From NCBI GenBank assembly GCA_902461025.1, contig CABPWC010000071.1:1-8412 (forward strand): a stretch of 8,412 bases of DNA, in the 5' to 3' direction. The stretch is from an uncultured Streptococcus sp. Lineage in GTDB: Bacteria; Bacillota; Bacilli; Lactobacillales; Streptococcaceae. Positions 1-5,365 of this stretch are shown here, one piece after another (the stretch's first letter is position 1; each line of letters opens with the position of its first letter). Below the pieces are notes generated by a model, which saw only the letters and a list, made by a program, of their open reading frames with translations, was not told where the DNA came from and made no database searches. The position numbers and the translations under genes were made by a program.

Positions 1-79
1 ACGTCAACGTCGCCTTGCCGTACTCAAGTACAGCCTGTGGCTAGTTTCCTAGTTTGCTCTTTGATTTTCATTGAGTATG
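1..79. repeat. Partial dispersed intergenic repeat of mitis-group streptococci
   Basis: Truncated by the left edge. Read on the minus strand it begins ATACTCAATGAAAATCAAAG and continues through a CTAGGAAACTAG / GCCACAGGC segment to ACGGCAAGGCGACGTTGACG. I recognise this layout from many intergenic copies in S. pneumoniae and S. mitis genomes. That is recall; no database was searched. Small inverted repeats are visible: GTACT-CA-AGTAC at 20-31 and GCC-TGT-GGC at 33-41. I do not assign it to BOX, RUP or SPRITE. It ends about 30 bp before mgtA and so occupies the place where the mgtA promoter or leader should be. Confidence 0.6.
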
Positions 80-110
80 AAATCACCATTCATACAGATA
101 GGAGAAACCA

Positions 111-2771
111 ATGAAAACTACAAAAGAAAGACTAGCAGCAGCTATTCAAACTCCATTAAAAGATAGTCTAGCTTTTTACCATACAAGTCTAAAAGGCTTA
201 GACCAAGAACAAGTCGAAGAAAACCGTGACCTATATGGTGAAAACACCATCACAAAAGGTCAAGAGGATTCCATCTTTAAAAAGATTTATGAGTCTATTA
301 TCAATCCTTTCACAATCATTTTGCTTGTGATTGCCTTTATCTCTCTCGTTACAAACGTCTGGCTTGCCAAACCTGGTCAAGAGGACCCTACGACCTCTAT
401 TATTATCGTTGTCTTGGTTTTGATTTCAGGAGGCATTCGTTTTGTCCAAGAGTTGCGGAGTGATAAGGCAACAACCAATCTTTCAAAAATGATTGTCAAC
501 ACTGCAACTGTTATTCGCGATGGTCTTGAACAAGAGTTGCCAATCGATGAGTTGGTTGTGGGAGACCTCGTGAAATTGAGTGCGGGAGATATGATTCCAG
601 CAGATGTTATCTTATTTGAATCCCGCGACTTTTTCGTTCAACAGTCAGGTTTGACTGGAGAAAGTGATGCAGTTGAAAAGCTAGCTTTAAATAAAGCCAT
701 TGGTCAAAATGTAGATAGCCTCTTAGAAGCAGAATCTTTGGCATTCATGGGGACAAACGTTATCTCAGGAAGTGCTACAGCTATGGTTCTAGCGGTTGGT
801 GATGATACCATGATGGGAGCCATCGAACAAACTCTCAATACCTATGATGAGCCAACTTCTTTTGAACGTGAAATGAACAGCATTTCTTGGCTCTTGATCC
901 GCTTGATGCTTGTCATGGTTCCAATTGTGTTTTTCGCAAATGGATTGACCGATGGAGACTGGCTAGAGGCGGGAGTATTTGCCTTGAGCGTCGGTGTCGG
1001 TCTTACACCAGAAATGCTTCCGATGATTATTACAGCCAGCTTAGCAAAAGGTTCCATTATCATGGCCAAGGAAAAGGTAGTCATCAAAAAACTCAATGCT
1101 ATCCAAGACCTAGGAGCAATCGATATCCTTTGTACGGATAAAACTGGAACTCTAACGCAAGATGAGATTGTCTTAGAATATCCCTTGGATATCCATGGTG
1201 ATTTGGATATGGCGGTCTTAAGAAGAGCTTATCTAAATTCACATTTTCAAACAGGTTTGAAAAACTTGATGGACCGTGCCATCATCAGTAGAACTGAAAA
1301 AGAAGCCAAGGAACATGTTATCCTACAAAATCTAGACACCAGCTTCCAAAAAATCGACGAACTACCATTTGATTTTGAACGTAGACGCATGAGTGTTATC
1401 GTCAAAGATGATAGCAATGTTGTTAGTATGGTGACCAAAGGCGCCTTGGAAGAAATGTTGACCATTTCGACACATGTGGAATATCGTGGAGAAATAATCC
1501 CTATTACGGAAGGTATTCGCCAAGAAGTACTGGCAGAAGTTGGTCAATTAAACCGTCAAGGTTTACGTGTATTAGGTGTTGGTTACAAGTCAGGTCTCCG
1601 TGAAGATTATGCCTATGCTGTGACTGATGAAAGTGACATGATCCTTACAGGTTACCTTGCCTTCTTGGATCCACCAAAACCATCTGCAGCACCCGCTATT
1701 CAAGCTTTGCTTGAGCATGGTGTCAGAACAAAGATTTTAACTGGAGATAATGAAAAAGTAACCCAAGCTATCTGTGAAAAGGTTGGATTGGACGTTGAGC
1801 ATATGCTTTTAGGAGCTGATATCGACCAAATGACAGACCAAGAATTGGCAGAAGCGGTTGAAAAAGTAACAGTCTTTGCTAAATTGTCACCTGACCAAAA
1901 AGCCCGCATCATTCTACAGTTAAAGAGAAATGGTCATGTCGTTGGTTATATGGGTGACGGTATTAATGATGCCCCATCTATGAAGGTGGCAGATGTTGGA
2001 ATTTCCGTTGATACAGCAGTAGATATCGCAAAGGAAACAGCGGATGTTATCTTGCTAGACAAGGATCTCATGGTCCTTGAAACTGGTATCGTTGAGGGCC
2101 GGAAGGTCTACGCCAACATGACCAAATACATCAAGATGACCGTTAGTTCAAACTTTGGGAATATCTTCTCACTATTGGTTGCAAGTATTTTCTTGCCATT
2201 TTTACCAATGGCCCCTGTTCATCTCATTGTCCTAAACCTAGTCTACGATTTATCTTGTGTGGCATTGCCGTTTGATAACGTGGATCAAGACTTCCTAAAA
2301 CAACCCCATACATGGGAAGCAAAATCTATTACTAGATTTATGGTTTGGATGGGTCCAATCTCATCTATCTTTGACATTTTGACCTTTATTTTCCTCTACT
2401 TTATTATTGTTCCTTTGGTGACAGGCTATCATTATGTTCATGGTTCTGAATCTGCCCTTCAGTTTATTATCTTATTCCAAACAGGATGGTTCATTGAATC
2501 TATGTGGTCTCAAACTATGGTTATCCATATGCTTCGTACGGCAAAAGTTCCTTTTGTACAAAGCAGACCAGCTTGGCTTGTAATCTTGACAACCATGGTT
2601 GCCGCAATTTTCGTAACTAGTCTGCCTTATGGACCGCTAGTAAATATTCTTCGTTTAGCTCCATTAGGACTTCCTTATTTCTTGTTCCTAACCTGTATTA
2701 TTTTCTTGTACATGTTTAGCGTCACAGTTATTAAGAAATTTTACATTAGGAAGTACAAAGAATGGTTATAG
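111..2771 (+). CDS. mgtA: Magnesium-translocating P-type ATPase (P3B, MgtA/MgtB type)
   Basis: An 886-residue P-type ATPase of the inner-leaflet-loaded Mg2+ import family (E. coli MgtA is 898 residues), so it is complete. Visible in order: N-terminal cation-ATPase domain with the first membrane pair (about residues 62-112); actuator motif TGES at 182-185; membrane pair 3-4 with PEMLP at 300-304, typical of MgtA rather than Ca2+ pumps; phosphorylation motif DKTGT with Asp343; nucleotide-binding KGA with Lys443; TGDN at 544-547; GDGINDAP starting at Gly615; and six C-terminal membrane segments from about residue 675, including the NLVYD helix (Asn709, Asp713) followed by LPFDNVD. The start is chosen by AGGAG at 100-104, six bases before the ATG. 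It is preceded by a dispersed repeat and followed by a separate spx promoter, so it is probably transcribed alone. No leader-type Mg2+ sensor can be judged because only 110 upstream bases are present. I see no convincing terminator after it. Confidence 0.95.
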   Translation: MKTTKERLAAAIQTPLKDSLAFYHTSLKGLDQEQVEENRDLYGENTITKGQEDSIFKKIYESIINPFTIILLVIAFISLVTNVWLAKPGQEDPTTSIIIVVLVLISGGIRFVQELRSDKATTNLSKMIVNTATVIRDGLEQELPIDELVVGDLVKLSAGDMIPADVILFESRDFFVQQSGLTGESDAVEKLALNKAIGQNVDSLLEAESLAFMGTNVISGSATAMVLAVGDDTMMGAIEQTLNTYDEPTSFEREMNSISWLLIRLMLVMVPIVFFANGLTDGDWLEAGVFALSVGVGLTPEMLPMIITASLAKGSIIMAKEKVVIKKLNAIQDLGAIDILCTDKTGTLTQDEIVLEYPLDIHGDLDMAVLRRAYLNSHFQTGLKNLMDRAIISRTEKEAKEHVILQNLDTSFQKIDELPFDFERRRMSVIVKDDSNVVSMVTKGALEEMLTISTHVEYRGEIIPITEGIRQEVLAEVGQLNRQGLRVLGVGYKSGLREDYAYAVTDESDMILTGYLAFLDPPKPSAAPAIQALLEHGVRTKILTGDNEKVTQAICEKVGLDVEHMLLGADIDQMTDQELAEAVEKVTVFAKLSPDQKARIILQLKRNGHVVGYMGDGINDAPSMKVADVGISVDTAVDIAKETADVILLDKDLMVLETGIVEGRKVYANMTKYIKMTVSSNFGNIFSLLVASIFLPFLPMAPVHLIVLNLVYDLSCVALPFDNVDQDFLKQPHTWEAKSITRFMVWMGPISSIFDILTFIFLYFIIVPLVTGYHYVHGSESALQFIILFQTGWFIESMWSQTMVIHMLRTAKVPFVQSRPAWLVILTTMVAAIFVTSLPYGPLVNILRLAPLGLPYFLFLTCIIFLYMFSVTVIKKFYIRKYKEWL

Positions 2772-2835
2772 TTCGGTTTTTGTCAAGAAAAAAGATAGAA
2801 AACTGGGGAAAAAGTTAAATTTTTTTAAAAATAGG

Positions 2836-2865
2836 TCGCAAGTCGGATGTTTTTTATGGTATAAT
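2836..2865 (+). promoter_or_regulatory. spx promoter, extended -10
   Basis: A consensus -10 TATAAT at 2860-2865 is preceded by TGG at 2857-2859, giving an extended -10. The best -35 is weak (TCGCAA, 2836-2841, 18-bp spacer), as is common for extended -10 promoters. Expected transcription start is about 2872, giving a leader of about 35 nt before the spx ATG. Confidence 0.75.
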
Positions 2866-2906
2866 AGAATAAACTGATAGTAACATGTAGCGAAAGGGGT
2901 AGGTAC

Positions 2907-3305
2907 ATGATCAAAATTTATACAGTCTCAAGTTGTACTAGCTGTAAAAAAGCTAAGACCTGGCTCAATGCCCACCAGTTAAGTTATAAAGAACAAAACC
3001 TCGGTAAAGAGGGGATTTCTAGAGAAGAATTATTAGATATTCTAACAAAAACAGACAATGGAATTGCGAGCATTGTATCATCAAAGAATCGCTACGCTAA
3101 AGCTCTCGGAGTTGATATCGAAGATTTGAGTGTCAATGAAGTGCTTAATTTAATCATGGAAACACCACGCATCCTAAAAAGTCCAATTCTTGTTGACGAG
3201 AAACGTTTACAAGTTGGCTATAAAGAAGATGACATTCGTGCCTTCTTGCCACGCTCTGTCCGCAATGTAGAAAATGCAGAAGCACGTTTACGTGCAGCAC
3301 TATAA
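2907..3305 (+). CDS. spx: Spx-family redox-responsive transcriptional regulator
   Basis: A 132-residue ArsC/thioredoxin-fold protein of the usual Spx length (B. subtilis Spx is 131). Spx binds the RNA polymerase alpha C-terminal domain and redirects transcription under thiol and oxidative stress. The redox switch is Cys10-Thr-Ser-Cys13 in SSCTSCKKAKTWL. Gly52, needed for alpha-CTD contact in B. subtilis, is conserved (TDNG, 49-52), as is the signature DEKRLQVGY (97-105). The position equal to B. subtilis Arg92 is Ser here (LKSPI). Streptococci carry two Spx paralogues, SpxA1 and SpxA2. Placement beside ireB recalls the S. mutans recA-linked copy, but I cannot settle the number. The start has AAAGGGG at 2893-2899, seven bases before the ATG. 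Its own promoter lies upstream, and a hairpin at 3312-3336 follows the stop. Confidence 0.92.
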   Translation: MIKIYTVSSCTSCKKAKTWLNAHQLSYKEQNLGKEGISREELLDILTKTDNGIASIVSSKNRYAKALGVDIEDLSVNEVLNLIMETPRILKSPILVDEKRLQVGYKEDDIRAFLPRSVRNVENAEARLRAAL

Positions 3306-3311
3306 AACATA

Positions 3312-3336
3312 AAGGCTGGGAGTGACTCCTAGCCTT
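3312..3336 (+). terminator. Stem-loop after spx, terminator-like with a poor U-tract
   Basis: Arms AAGGCTGGGAG (3312-3322) and CTCCTAGCCTT (3326-3336) form an 11-bp stem with one G-U pair and a TGA loop. The downstream bases are ATTTGATAG, a poor U-tract, so termination would be partial at best. No promoter fits between this hairpin and the lipoprotein gene 30 bases later, so that gene probably depends on read-through from spx. Its right arm overlaps an alternative hairpin (3333-3355). Confidence 0.6.
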
Positions 3337-3355
3337 ATTTGATAGATAAATAAGG
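3333..3355 (+). other. Alternative hairpin covering the ribosome binding site of the next gene
   Basis: CCTTATTT (3333-3340) and AAATAAGG (3348-3355) are perfect inverted repeats with a 7-nt loop. The right arm contains most of the AAGGA ribosome binding site (3352-3356) of the lipoprotein starting at 3366. The left arm shares CCTT (3333-3336) with the stem at 3312-3336, so the two folds exclude each other. The sequence shows the complementarity; regulation by it is inference. The helix is AT-rich and would be weak alone. Confidence 0.45.
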
Positions 3356-3365
3356 AAAAATAAAT

Positions 3366-3938
3366 ATGAAGAAGATAGTTATCGGTACAGTTGCGCTCCT
3401 ATTTTTACTAGCTGGCTGTGGACAGAAAAAAGAGTCTGCGGAACCTTCTAAAGATACAACGACAGAAGCTCTTCAATCAACTTTGCCAGTTCTAGAAAAT
3501 GCCAATAACAATACAGTTGTAACCAAGACACTTGTCCTACCTGCTGACGAAAATGGGGTTCAACAAACCCAGACCATTACCTATAAGGGCAAACAGTTCT
3601 TGACCTTAACGATTCAGCAAAAACGACAAGTTTCAGAAGACCTCAAGAACTTTATTGCAGAGCATGGATTAGAGGAAGCAAAAAAGGCCTTGAAAGAAGG
3701 AGAAGACAAGGATGAATCGGTCCAAGAAGCACGTAAAATTCCTGGATTTAACCTTGAAACCAATCTTTTAAGTGAAACCGAGATTGAAACAAAAACAAGT
3801 TATGATTTTCAAGTTCTAGACGTTAAAAAGGCAAGCGAAAGCGAATATTTAAAAAATGTGGGATTAGAAAATCTACTAAAAAACGAACCAGAAGAATATA
3901 TTGAAAATCGAGTTGCAAGTGGCGCGACTGTCCAGTAA
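3366..3938 (+). CDS. SP_0191-family lipoprotein (hypothetical)
   Basis: A 190-residue predicted lipoprotein. MKK is followed by a hydrophobic run and the lipobox LAGC, so the lipidated cysteine is Cys18 and the mature protein sits on the outer face of the membrane. A Ser/Thr/Glu-rich linker (about 19-50) precedes a beta-strand-like segment (KTLVLPADENGVQQTQTITY, about 54-73) and a charged Lys/Glu-rich helical region (about 85-125). This resembles the pneumococcal lipoprotein I know as SP_0191, and more distantly the DUF1307/YehR group. No enzymatic motif is visible and I assign no function. The start is supported by AAGGA at 3352-3356, nine bases upstream. It lies between spx and the ireB promoter with no promoter of its own, so co-transcription with spx is likely. 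Confidence 0.85.
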   Translation: MKKIVIGTVALLFLLAGCGQKKESAEPSKDTTTEALQSTLPVLENANNNTVVTKTLVLPADENGVQQTQTITYKGKQFLTLTIQQKRQVSEDLKNFIAEHGLEEAKKALKEGEDKDESVQEARKIPGFNLETNLLSETEIETKTSYDFQVLDVKKASESEYLKNVGLENLLKNEPEEYIENRVASGATVQ

Positions 3939-3976
3939 GGAAGTCACAGAAAATCAGCAAAATCAGGCTGTGTCAT

Positions 3977-4005
3977 TTGTAGAATGGCTGTGAATGTGCT
4001 ATAAT
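3977..4005 (+). promoter_or_regulatory. ireB-ruvX operon promoter, extended -10
   Basis: TTGTAG (3977-3982) is 17 bp from TATAAT (4000-4005), which is preceded by TGC (3997-3999). The expected start is near 4012. This promoter also settles the ireB start: an in-frame ATG at 3994 falls inside the promoter and could not be in the mRNA. Confidence 0.75.
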
Positions 4006-4014
4006 AGTACTATT
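4003..4014. promoter_or_regulatory. Perfect 12-bp palindrome over the ireB -10 and start site
   Basis: AATAGTACTATT is its own reverse complement. It begins inside the -10 hexamer and ends at about the expected transcription start, a position typical of a repressor operator. It does not extend further (T4002 against C4015). No known operator is recognised, and chance in AT-rich DNA is possible. Confidence 0.35.
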
Positions 4015-4035
4015 CTAAGGAAAGAGGGTGTTAGA

Positions 4036-4302
4036 ATGGGATTTACTGAAGAAACCGTACGTTTTAAATTGGATGATTCCAATAAAAAAGAAATTAGTGA
4101 AACATTGACAGAAGTCTATGCTTCATTGAATGAGAAGGGGTATAACCCTATTAACCAAATTGTGGGCTATGTTCTCAGTGGAGACCCAGCCTACGTTCCT
4201 CGTTACAATAACGCAAGAAATCAAATCCGTAAATACGAACGCGATGAGATTGTTGAAGAATTGGTCCGCTACTACCTTAAGGGACAAGGAGTCGATCTAT
4301 AA
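4036..4302 (+). CDS. ireB: IreB family regulatory phosphoprotein (UPF0297)
   Basis: An 88-residue protein, the usual length of this family. In Enterococcus faecalis, IreB is phosphorylated by the PASTA-domain Ser/Thr kinase IreK and affects cephalosporin resistance and envelope stress. The two N-terminal acceptor threonines known there are present as Thr4 and Thr7 in MGFTEETVRFKL. The rest matches the family: a small helical protein with GYNPINQIVGYVLSGDP and a C-terminal ELVRYYL helix. I place the start at 4036, with GAGGG at 4024-4028 seven bases upstream. A longer frame from ATG 3994 adds 14 residues but starts inside the promoter. The neighbours ruvX and a DUF1292 gene, only 3 and 15 bases downstream of the respective stops, give the conserved Firmicutes block (yrzL-yrrK-yrzB in Bacillus). 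Confidence 0.94.
   Translation: MGFTEETVRFKLDDSNKKEISETLTEVYASLNEKGYNPINQIVGYVLSGDPAYVPRYNNARNQIRKYERDEIVEELVRYYLKGQGVDL
4286..4291 (+). promoter_or_regulatory. Distant ruvX ribosome binding site inside ireB
   Basis: AAGGAG lies inside the end of ireB (codons for Gln-Gly-Val), 14 bases before the ruvX ATG at 4306. This is longer than the usual 5-9. With only three bases between the genes, ruvX is probably translated in part by coupling to ireB. Confidence 0.55.
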
Positions 4303-4305
4303 CCA

Positions 4306-4725
4306 ATGAGAATTATGGGGTTGGACGTTGGTTCCAAAACAGTAGGAGTAGCGATTAGCGATCCGTTAGGGTTTACAGCACAAGGGCTCGAAATCATCCA
4401 AATCAATGAAGATCAAGGAGAGTTCGGCTTTGAACGACTCAAGGAATTGGTTGACGCCTATAAGGTAGAGCGCTTTGTTGTTGGTTTACCTAAAAATATG
4501 AACAATACCAGTGGACCTCGGGTGGAAGCGAGTCAAGCCTATGGAGCAAAACTGGAAGAACTCTTTGGTTTGCCAGTAGAGTACCAGGATGAGCGCCTAA
4601 CCACGGTTGCTGCTGAGCGCATGTTGATTGAGCAAGCAGACATTAGTCGCAATAAGCGTAAAAAAGTTATTGATAAATTGGCAGCTCAGTTGATTTTGCA
4701 AAATTATTTAGATAGAAAATTTTAA
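4306..4725 (+). CDS. ruvX: RuvX/YqgF family RNase H-fold nuclease
   Basis: A 139-residue YqgF-family protein, full length. The family has an RNase H-like fold. It is annotated as a putative Holliday junction resolvase and in E. coli is linked to processing of the 16S rRNA 5' end. The metal-binding acidic residues expected for the fold are visible: Asp7 in GLDVGSKTVGVA, Glu96 in DERLTT (Asp95-Glu96-Arg97), and Asp123 in the C-terminal helix (VIDKLAAQLIL). The conserved loop GLPKNMNNTSGPR is at 60-72. The start at 4306 gives the family's usual MRIMGLDVG beginning; a second in-frame ATG three codons later (4315) is possible. It follows ireB by three bases and precedes a DUF1292 gene by 15, so the three form one operon. 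Confidence 0.93.
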   Translation: MRIMGLDVGSKTVGVAISDPLGFTAQGLEIIQINEDQGEFGFERLKELVDAYKVERFVVGLPKNMNNTSGPRVEASQAYGAKLEELFGLPVEYQDERLTTVAAERMLIEQADISRNKRKKVIDKLAAQLILQNYLDRKF

Positions 4726-4740
4726 GACAGAGGAGAAACT

Positions 4741-5046
4741 ATGTCACACGATCACAACCACGATCACGAAGAACGTGAACTTATTACACTTGTAGATGAG
4801 CAAGGAAACGAAACTTTATTTGAAATCCTTTTGACTATTGACGGAAAAGAAGAATTTGGTAAAAACTATGTTCTTCTTGTACCAGTTAATGCAGAAGAAG
4901 ATGAAAACGGTGAAGTTGAAATCCAAGCATACTCATTCATCGAAAATGAAGATGGAACTGAAGGTGAATTGCAACCAATCCCTGAAGATTCAGATGATGA
5001 ATGGAACATGATTGAAGAAGTCTTCAACAGCTTTATGGAGGAGTAA
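4741..5046 (+). CDS. DUF1292 family protein (UPF0473, YrzB-like)
   Basis: A 101-residue, very acidic protein: I count 32 Asp/Glu against three Lys/Arg. The DUF1292 core spans about 13-97 and shows the family pattern: ITLVDEQGNETLFEIL near the start, NYVLLVPV in the middle, and a late EEVFNSF helix. The function is unknown. The N-terminus MSHDHNHDHEE alternates four His (3, 5, 7, 9) with acidic or Asn residues, a possible metal-binding tail. Similar His-rich tails occur in streptococcal members as I recall. The ribosome binding site AGGAG at 4731-4735 is five bases from the ATG. It is the third gene of the ireB-ruvX operon. The stop codon overlaps the left arm of the terminator that ends the operon. 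Confidence 0.9.
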   Translation: MSHDHNHDHEERELITLVDEQGNETLFEILLTIDGKEEFGKNYVLLVPVNAEEDENGEVEIQAYSFIENEDGTEGELQPIPEDSDDEWNMIEEVFNSFMEE

Positions 5047-5067
5047 AAACGTCCAATGGACGTTTTT
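5045..5067. terminator. Intrinsic terminator of the ireB-ruvX-DUF1292 operon
   Basis: AAAAACGTCC (5045-5054) and GGACGTTTTT (5058-5067) form a perfect 10-bp stem with an AAT loop. The T-run makes it terminator-shaped on both strands. The left arm begins inside the DUF1292 stop codon. The right arm is shared with a second inverted repeat, TTTTTAGC (5063-5070) / GCTAAAAA (5076-5083), so the two hairpins compete. It is also the first module of the tandem array described next. Confidence 0.75.
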
Positions 5068-5289
5068 AGCCTGACGCTAAAAATAAAAACCGTCAGTAAG
5101 TTCGGGGAACGTTTTAGCCCAACTCCTAGAAACTAGAAAGAGTTGGAACATCCGGGGAACGTTTTTAGCCCAACTCCTAGAAACTAGAAAGAGTTGGAAC
5201 ATCCGGGGAACGTTTTTAGCCCAGTTCCTTGAAATAAGAGAGAGATGGTAAGTCCAGTGGACGTTTTTAGCCTGACGCTAAAAATAAAA
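5051..5289. repeat. Tandem array of five ~50-bp hairpin modules
   Basis: The core ACGTTTTTAGCC occurs at 5060, 5109 (one T missing), 5159, 5210 and 5261: steps of 49, 50, 51 and 51 bp. Each core is preceded by a short motif: GTCC-AAT-GGAC (5051-5061), GTTC-GGG-GAAC (5100-5110), ATCCGGGGAAC twice (5150-5160, 5201-5211) and GTCC-AGT-GGAC (5252-5262). Modules 2 and 3 (5103-5152 and 5153-5203) are identical except for the missing T. Each carries a second stem, CCAACTC / GAGTTGG (5119-5125 with 5140-5146; 5170-5176 with 5191-5197). The fourth is a diverged copy. The first and last share GTCCARTGGACG and everything after it through TGACGCTAAAAATAAAA, that is 38 nt with one difference (5051-5088 and 5252-5289). 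With the following terminator, the array fills the 319-bp gap between DUF1292 and folC. I see no credible gene here. It could be a streptococcal repeat family or stacked terminators. Confidence 0.85.
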
Positions 5290-5315
5290 TTTAGCTAGTA
5301 TCTAGCAAAATGAGT

Positions 5316-5343
5316 AAAAAGCGAAGAAATTCTTCGCTTTTTT
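5316..5343. terminator. Terminator-shaped hairpin in the folC leader
   Basis: AAAAAGCGAAGA (5316-5327) and TCTTCGCTTTTT (5331-5342) form a perfect 12-bp stem with an AAT loop, T-rich on both strands. The folC ribosome binding site (AAGGAG, 5354-5359) begins 11 bases after it, leaving no room for a promoter in between. A weak candidate promoter lies upstream (CTGACG 5272-5277, 18 bp, TAGTAT 5296-5301). So folC transcription must pass this hairpin. Confidence 0.8.
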
Positions 5344-5365
5344 ATTAAGGATTAAGGAGATAAGC

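Noticed and set aside
842..1912. Minus-strand and shifted-frame ORFs inside mgtA
   Set aside because: They are shadows of a strongly conserved P-type ATPase frame and have no ribosome binding sites or recognisable domains.
2772..2835. Terminator after mgtA
   Set aside because: The stretch is rich in A and T runs, but I find no GC-containing stem followed by a T-run.
3939..3976. Terminator after the first lipoprotein (CACAG 3945-3949 with CTGTG 3968-3972)
   Set aside because: The stem is only five pairs with an 18-nt loop and no T-run.
3994..4035. Upstream in-frame ATG giving a 102-residue IreB
   Set aside because: This ATG lies inside the -35/-10 region of the gene's own promoter and lacks a ribosome binding site. 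The start at 4036 has one and gives the family length of 88.
5056..5136. 26-codon ORF starting ATGGACGTTTTTAGC, with GGAGGAG twelve bases upstream
   Set aside because: The GGAGGAG is the end of the DUF1292 coding sequence, the start sits in the terminator loop and stem, and the frame just follows the repeat. Not supported as a gene.
5051..5289. CRISPR array
   Set aside because: The period of about 50 bp and core of 12 bp give no unique spacers; the bases between cores are themselves repeated. No cas gene is present.
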